Origin: Candidatus Poribacteria bacterium
Lineage (GTDB): Bacteria > Poribacteria > WGA-4E > WGA-3G
Reading direction: 5' to 3'
Length of the DNA stretch: 47,123 bases
NCBI GenBank assembly: GCA_022823085.1
Contig: JAJDXV010000131.1
Coordinates: 1 to 47,123, forward strand
Under the pieces are notes generated by a model that was given only the letters and a program-made list of their open reading frames with translations, was not told the origin of the DNA and did not search any database. Of the stretch, positions 42,972 through 47,123 are shown in pieces (position 1 is the stretch's first letter; the number at the start of each line of letters is the position of its first letter). Position numbers and translations under genes: made by a program.

Positions 42972-44585
42972 TTACTCGACTTCTAATTCTTGTAATGTTT
43001 TAGCGGCTTCCGTGACTTGCTCTGCGTTAAGTGTTTGTCTCTGAATTACAGAAAAAACATCATAAATTGCGGTTGGTCCATTGCTGCTGATGGATTTTGC
43101 TGTTACCTCAAGTGTTTGGTCTAAGTTGTATTTGTAAATTACTTCAATAGGAGATCCCTTTGGGAGCCCTGGAGGCAGTTCAAGGACACATTCACCTAAT
43201 TTATAGGCATCAAATTTAGTCTCCTCATCTTCTTGTTGATCTTGATCAAGGCCCTGCATAACCCTAATTAAAGCCGTTTTCTGGTTGTCTGCTACCGTTC
43301 CATACTGATTAGCAATTTCACATGGAACGGCAGTCATTTTGGGAATCATTACATCATTAATTTTCTCGCGTTGTGAGTTGAGAACAATAATTCCGAGATT
43401 ATGTGTTGCACCGTCAATCACTGTTACTTTAGGAGCACCGTCTGGTCCAATAAACCGATCAATAACTGGGTCGGGCATATTCTCTGCTGCCGTACTACCT
43501 TCCGATATCTGGTGGAGTGTTGCTTGTATTGCTGCGCCGATTGCAACGGCTTCATCAGGATTAACTTCATGGGGGTTAATCTTTTTACCGCTTATTGTCC
43601 CAACCATTTCGCGAATCATTGGCATTCGAGTTGAACCACCAACCAATAATATTGTATCCATACCTATCCACGTCATGCTCGCTTCTGAAAGAACAATATC
43701 ACATAAGACTCGGCATCTTTCAAGGAGGTCCGAGGTAAGTTCCTCAAATTTTTCACGTGCCAACTCGACTCGGGTTGTTTTACCGTTGTATCCACATACG
43801 ATTCGTGCTCGATCCAGTCTAGATAGAGATTCTTTTGCTGCGATTGCTTTTGTTTGGAGGTCTTGATAGAGAGAGAGGTCATTATCATTCAAGGGATTTT
43901 CGCCGTGTTCAATCTCATGCATCTCGGCAATATAGGTAATAATTCTATCGTCCCAATCCTTACCACCAAGTTTAGGATCACCGTTTGTTGCAATCATTTC
44001 TATTTTGGATCCAGAAACCCTCATAACGGTTACATCAAATGTTCCGCCTCCAAGATCAAAAACAAACACAGTCTGATCAGTGCCCAACCTATCAATGCCG
44101 TAGGCAAGTGCGGCAGCAGTCGGTTCGTTAAGTATCTGTAAAACATTCAATCCAGCGATTTTACCAGCATTGCGTGTCGCTTCACGCTCGGCATCGTGAA
44201 AGTAGGCGGGGACGGTAATAACTGCATCGGTAATTTCGGTATTGAGATATGCCTCGGCATCCTTCTTAATTTTTGCCAAAATCATCGCAGAAAGTTCTTC
44301 GGGGGAATAGTCTGTGCCATTAAACGACTGGGGACACTCTTCTTTGGGTTTACCCATATCTCGTTTGATGAACTCAGCAATCTGTTCTGATAGTGCTACC
44401 GCTTGGTTCTTAGCATCCTTTCCTACAATAACTTTAGTAACTCCATCTTCTTCATCAAACATTACTACAGATGCGGTAATCCGGTCACTATCAGTGTTCG
44501 GAATAATCTCTGGCTGTCCATATTCATTGATATGTGCAACCGCTGAAAACGTTGTTCCCAAGTCAATGCCGACAACTTTACTCAT
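42972..44585 (-). CDS. Hsp70 (DnaK-like) chaperone without lid
   Basis: A 537-residue Hsp70. The ATPase domain is complete: [12 protein letters not shown] (6-17), [32 protein letters not shown] and [10 protein letters not shown] beta substrate-binding domain follows ([38 protein letters not shown]). The protein ends about 100 residues earlier than DnaK, so the helical lid is largely missing, as in several dedicated Hsp70s. It starts 8 bases before the end of the GrpE-like gene, with AAGGAG upstream. It is probably not the housekeeping DnaK but part of a special module with its own exchange factor. Confidence 0.9.
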   Translation of the reverse strand: MSKVVGIDLGTTFSAVAHINEYGQPEIIPNTDSDRITASVVMFDEEDGVTKVIVGKDAKNQAVALSEQIAEFIKRDMGKPKEECPQSFNGTDYSPEELSAMILAKIKKDAEAYLNTEITDAVITVPAYFHDAEREATRNAGKIAGLNVLQILNEPTAAALAYGIDRLGTDQTVFVFDLGGGTFDVTVMRVSGSKIEMIATNGDPKLGGKDWDDRIITYIAEMHEIEHGENPLNDNDLSLYQDLQTKAIAAKESLSRLDRARIVCGYNGKTTRVELAREKFEELTSDLLERCRVLCDIVLSEASMTWIGMDTILLVGGSTRMPMIREMVGTISGKKINPHEVNPDEAVAIGAAIQATLHQISEGSTAAENMPDPVIDRFIGPDGAPKVTVIDGATHNLGIIVLNSQREKINDVMIPKMTAVPCEIANQYGTVADNQKTALIRVMQGLDQDQQEDEETKFDAYKLGECVLELPPGLPKGSPIEVIYKYNLDQTLEVTAKSISSNGPTAIYDVFSVIQRQTLNAEQVTEAAKTLQELEVE

Positions 44586-45531
44586 CTATTTCGACTCCTT
44601 CTTCGTTTAAAGTGTGTTCATTAGTTTTATCTTTAGGTTTAGCTTTAGGTGACTCGTACTGATAGATCGTCACCTCTTCTCGACGGAACACTTTATCGCC
44701 CCAACAGAACCCTTTTTTGTGAATTTTCACTACTTTTCGATCCTCCTCGGGGTCATTTGTTGGTTTCACTTTAAGTGTTTTATGTAATTTTACGTCAAGC
44801 ATTTCTGGTTGCTCTTCATAAGGGGTCACATCTATTCGATACAACGCTTCTTCTAACTCAAATCGCACATTTTCCATGTTTGTCTGGAACTGTTGGAGTT
44901 CTTGTGATAGCCCTTCTGAATCAGTTATGTCGTCTTTTTCGAGAATATCCTTAAATTGAGATTCAAGTGCCATGAAAACGTCGTAGAGTTGGATCAAATT
45001 GTGGATAACTGGCTTATGGACAGCTTGTAATAAGAAATTATTCTTGTAGTCGTTCATTTCATGATACATTTTGTCAAACATCGTGATTTGACTCTCATTT
45101 CCAGAAATTTTCTTCTCAAATAGTTCTTTCAGTTCTGACAGAGTCGTTGGCAAAGTTTGTATCATCTCAAACATTTTAGTTTGATCTTGATTTTGGTGGA
45201 TGCTATCCTGGAGCAACTCCCGCACACCTGACAGAGTTTCATTCATCTCATTGAGCGTGTTCTGCTCTGGTTCCATGGATTCATTGTCTGATGCTGTTAA
45301 ATTTTCCGACTCCTGTAAATCGCTTTCGTCGGATGAATCCATTTCTGGTTCGGTTTCGTCGACATTATCGGTGGATAAAAAAAGATCTAATTGTTGTTTA
45401 CCTGTTTCCTCCACCTCTGTGAATGAAGCATTTTCAATACAATTTTTCTGCTCCTCTGGTTGTGATTGGGTTACTTCATCTGGTGAAGTTTCTGGCACTG
45501 TCCCATCAACTTTCGTTTCCTGTTTACACAT
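44578..45531 (-). CDS. GrpE-like nucleotide exchange factor with acidic N-terminus
   Basis: A 317-residue protein, longer than GrpE (about 200). Residues 1-90 are acidic and disordered. About 90-200 is predicted coiled coil ([29 protein letters not shown]). About 150-300 resembles Grp[21 protein letters not shown], then [19 protein letters not shown] and [20 protein letters not shown], the typical beta-wing end. It would release ADP from the Hsp70 encoded next, which it overlaps by 8 bases. AGGAAG lies 8 bases before the ATG. The gene lies 61 bases after the DUF5615 toxin gene and may share its promoter. Confidence 0.82.
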   Translation of the reverse strand: MCKQETKVDGTVPETSPDEVTQSQPEEQKNCIENASFTEVEETGKQQLDLFLSTDNVDETEPEMDSSDESDLQESENLTASDNESMEPEQNTLNEMNETLSGVRELLQDSIHQNQDQTKMFEMIQTLPTTLSELKELFEKKISGNESQITMFDKMYHEMNDYKNNFLLQAVHKPVIHNLIQLYDVFMALESQFKDILEKDDITDSEGLSQELQQFQTNMENVRFELEEALYRIDVTPYEEQPEMLDVKLHKTLKVKPTNDPEEDRKVVKIHKKGFCWGDKVFRREEVTIYQYESPKAKPKDKTNEHTLNEEGVEIDE

Positions 45532-45592
45532 AATCGTGACTTCCTTATTTTTTTCTGCTAAAGATGCAGCTGTAATAACTCCAGCAATGGTT

Positions 45593-45916
45593 TTAGACGC
45601 TCACGTTCACAACTTCGCCGTTTTTGAGAGTTTTCAGTATGGAATTAACTTGAGGCATCAGCGGTGCAAGGTCTTCATCGCGGTTACTATCGGCTTTCAA
45701 CAAGATAATACCTATCTGAATTGACTCCAAGTTTTGTTGGTACGGAATGCTTCCATCCATTGTGATAAAGGCATCGAATTCATTCGCTGCTAAGCGTAGG
45801 AGTTCCCCATTTTCCTTTCCTGTCCAACCCCGATAACTAACTGTGGTAACTTCAATTGGATTTTCAAAAAGTTGTCGTAGTGTATGGGGTAGGTTCTCAT
45901 CAAGCAACACGCGCAT
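45593..45916 (-). CDS. DUF5615 PIN-like toxin
   Basis: A 107-residue PIN-like nuclease. The opening MRVLLDENLPHTLRQLF and the acidic FDAFITMDGSIPYQQNL are the usual metal-binding positions of DUF5615. These toxins pair with DUF433 antitoxins. The start lies inside the antitoxin gene (17-base overlap), which indicates coupled translation. Confidence 0.85.
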   Translation of the reverse strand: MRVLLDENLPHTLRQLFENPIEVTTVSYRGWTGKENGELLRLAANEFDAFITMDGSIPYQQNLESIQIGIILLKADSNRDEDLAPLMPQVNSILKTLKNGEVVNVSV

Positions 45917-46115
45917 CCACGAACTCCAAAGTCATTTTCAAGTAAGCAACTGCTTGCTCACGCGACACGGTCGGGAAGTGGTCGAGAAATTTATTGAGTG
46001 AATCTCCTGCAGCGAGGTGCTGAATTAGACTTTCAACCGGAACACGAGTCCCAGCAAAAACCAATCTGCCATTCATAACTCGTGGATTTTGGGAGACAAT
46101 TTGTTCCTTCTTCAT
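45900..46115 (-). CDS. DUF433 antitoxin
   Basis: A 71-residue protein with the DUF433 pattern: NPRVMNGRLVFAGTRVPVESLIQHLAAGDSLNKFLDHFPTVSREQAVAYL read in three helices, with the turn GTRVPV. It is a winged-helix-like antitoxin for the DUF5615 protein that follows. It is the first gene after the promoter at 46157-46185 and may control the whole unit, including the Hsp70 cluster. Confidence 0.85.
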   Translation of the reverse strand: MKKEQIVSQNPRVMNGRLVFAGTRVPVESLIQHLAAGDSLNKFLDHFPTVSREQAVAYLKMTLEFVDARVA

Positions 46116-46156
46116 AGCATGTTTTACCTATATTGATTCGGTTTCAGATCAAGTTT

Positions 46157-46185
46157 ATTATAGCACATCGCTTGCAATTTGCCAA
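46157..46185 (-). promoter_or_regulatory. Sigma70 promoter of the DUF433/Hsp70 unit
   Basis: On the - strand TTGGCA (46185-46180), a 17-base spacer and a perfect TATAAT (46162-46157) lie 42 bases before the DUF433 start. The spacer holds AATTGCAA next to TTGGCAAATTGC, a weak palindrome that an antitoxin might bind. Confidence 0.65.
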
Positions 46186-46218
46186 ATCGGAATTTACCGA
46201 CTGTTTCGGGTTGTTATG

Positions 46219-46833
46219 TTATGCGTTCTGTTCTTGAATTTGATGGAGTGCTTCGCTGATGTAGCGGCGGATCCATTCGCTTTCGGTGGTTTCTTCGAGT
46301 GCTTTGAGTGCGGAGACGGCTTGCGGGTTCCCGATTCTACCTAAAGCGACAATCGCGGCGGCGGAGACACCTCTATCGCGGTCTGTTATGCTGTGTATGA
46401 GTGCTTCTATGATCTGGATCGGTGGCGTTGAAAATCTGTCTCCGCTGAGACCTAATTCTCCGAGAGCGACGGCGGCGGCGCATCGCATGTCTGCTTCTTC
46501 ATCTTGTAGGAACGGGATGAGGACATCAACGGCGCGGGGATCACGGATTTTTCCGAGCGAGGAGATGGCGAAACGACGGACGGTTGAGTTGTTGTCGGCT
46601 AAAGCATCAATAAGTGGCGTGACAGCATGTACATCGCCGACACCTCCTAACCCTTCAGCTGCGTAGGCGCGCATCTCAGCGGATTCTGAGCGTAGTTTTC
46701 GCAGCAATACGTGTGTCGGGATGTACCGCCAGTTCCGAACGGGACCGTCTCGGTGTAAGAGCCGACCGATAAACTTACGGACTTTTTGCTGTGGCGACTG
46801 GTTTGAGGCAGAGCCTGTGGTTTCGTTGGTCAT
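46219..46833 (-). CDS. HEAT-repeat (PBS-lyase type) protein
   Basis: A 204-residue helical-repeat protein. Starting at about residue 45 there are four to five HEAT repeats: LRSESAEMRAYAAEGLGGVGD, then AVTPLIDALADNNSTVRRFA, ISSLGKIRDPRAVDVLIPFL and ALGRIGNPQAVSALKAL. It is a scaffold for protein contacts; no enzyme motif is seen. ATG 46833 has GAGGTGG upstream and fits the promoter at 46874-46902. The longer frame from 46902 would overlap that promoter and is rejected. Confidence 0.85.
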   Translation of the reverse strand: MTNETTGSASNQSPQQKVRKFIGRLLHRDGPVRNWRYIPTHVLLRKLRSESAEMRAYAAEGLGGVGDVHAVTPLIDALADNNSTVRRFAISSLGKIRDPRAVDVLIPFLQDEEADMRCAAAVALGELGLSGDRFSTPPIQIIEALIHSITDRDRGVSAAAIVALGRIGNPQAVSALKALEETTESEWIRRYISEALHQIQEQNA

Positions 46834-46873
46834 GATGCCACCTCGCTTGCTGTTTTTTCGGATAAACGACAGA

Positions 46874-46902
46874 ATTATAGCATATATCGGACTGGGTAGC
46901 AA
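46874..46902 (-). promoter_or_regulatory. Sigma70 promoter of the HEAT-repeat gene
   Basis: On the - strand TTGCTA (46902-46897), a 17-base spacer and TATAAT (46879-46874) lie 40 bases before ATG 46833. Confidence 0.6.
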
Positions 46903-46992
46903 ATTGTTTTTACAGCGCGCCTCGTAGATGTTCTACTACCGAAAAAGACCCTACTACAGAATTAGGTGCTTGTTAGATAATCAACTAGTAGT

Positions 46993-47123
46993 CTATCCGC
47001 TTTGATTTTGTGGGTATAGTCTTTTTAGTTTGATGCGTGCGTCCTTCGTGGTCCAACGCCAATCCACCTTGTTCGCCGTCTGATTGCGATGCTTCTGCCA
47101 AGCTTCTGCCTCTGACCGGAGCG
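46993..47123 (-). CDS. 3' end of an IS630-like transposase (partial)
   Basis: The window edge cuts this gene. The last 43 codons read SEAEAWQKHRNQTANKVDW, then RWTTKDARIKLKRLYP and QNQSG before TAG 46995-46993. This ending (W-x-F/W-T-T-x-D-A-R-I-K-L-K-R-L-Y-P) resembles the C-termini of IS630-type DDE transposases as I remember them. The rest lies outside the window. No terminal inverted repeat was identified in 46903-46992. Confidence 0.5.
   Translation of the reverse strand, partial: LRSEAEAWQKHRNQTANKVDWRWTTKDARIKLKRLYPQNQSG

Noticed and set aside
42972..44585. Housekeeping dnaK
   Set aside because: The lid is missing, the neighbours are not dnaJ/grpE of the usual kind, and the gene sits in a toxin-antitoxin unit; a dedicated Hsp70 fits better.
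1..47123. tRNA, rRNA and riboswitch genes
   Set aside because: I looked for cloverleaf-like and GTTCGA-type patterns by eye and saw none that held up; a covariance-model search would be needed to exclude them.

Overview
The window looks like a chromosomal stretch of a marine or sponge-associated bacterium close to Candidatus Poribacteria. This is inferred from gene content, not from a marker search. The hints are an arylsulfatase, two FGE/SUMF1-fold proteins, LamG and FG-GAP/ASPIC secreted proteins, a 14-repeat WD40 protein, and ECF sigma factors with a membrane anchor and a long extracytoplasmic tail. Many small dispersed repeats are also present. No rRNA, tRNA or CRISPR array was seen.

Left part (1-10 kb, mostly + strand): a DUF1844 protein, a K+ channel with RCK domain, YifB/ComM behind a strong promoter with an operator-like palindrome, a sulfatase, a metallophosphoesterase and an ABC-2 type ATPase. 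Then come an MNT-HEPN fusion on the - strand, an FAH-family hydrolase and an SDR dehydrogenase. Two short elements with terminal inverted repeats (about 120 and 137 bp) lie around the FAH gene.

Middle (10-31 kb): a WD40 protein, a membrane-tethered ECF sigma factor, a membrane multiheme cytochrome with TPRs, an orphan Phd-type antitoxin, selA, a SUMF1-like lipoprotein and a sugar-type ABC ATPase. Next is a UvrD/AddA-like helicase whose nuclease motif has lost its key residues. It is followed by secreted LamG/ASPIC proteins, three of which share a C-terminal WGxLK-type tail. A second ECF sigma factor here is fused to a BNR-type propeller (978 aa). A dispersed repeat is found both inside the helicase gene and at the start of the ASPIC gene.

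Right part (31-47 kb, - strand): a geranylgeranyl-reductase-type flavoprotein with a ferredoxin partner. Its reading frame carries an in-frame UGA exactly where the family has its conserved Cys, followed by a hairpin that fits the bacterial SECIS model. With selA 14 kb away this looks like a selenoprotein, but a second in-frame stop (UAG, at an aromatic position) follows 57 nt later. Further right are a Cas2/SinR-like protein with a 2-TM partner, a tandem-fused UvrA of 1932 aa, Era and a BrnT/BrnA toxin-antitoxin pair. Then comes an Hsp70 cluster (GrpE-like, lidless DnaK-like, and a J-like/SUMF1 fusion) headed by a DUF433/DUF5615 toxin-antitoxin pair that has its own promoter. A HEAT-repeat protein and the end of an IS630-like transposase close the window.

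The two observations I consider most worth following are the candidate selenocysteine reductase and the Hsp70/SUMF1 cluster bracketed by toxin-antitoxin pairs.
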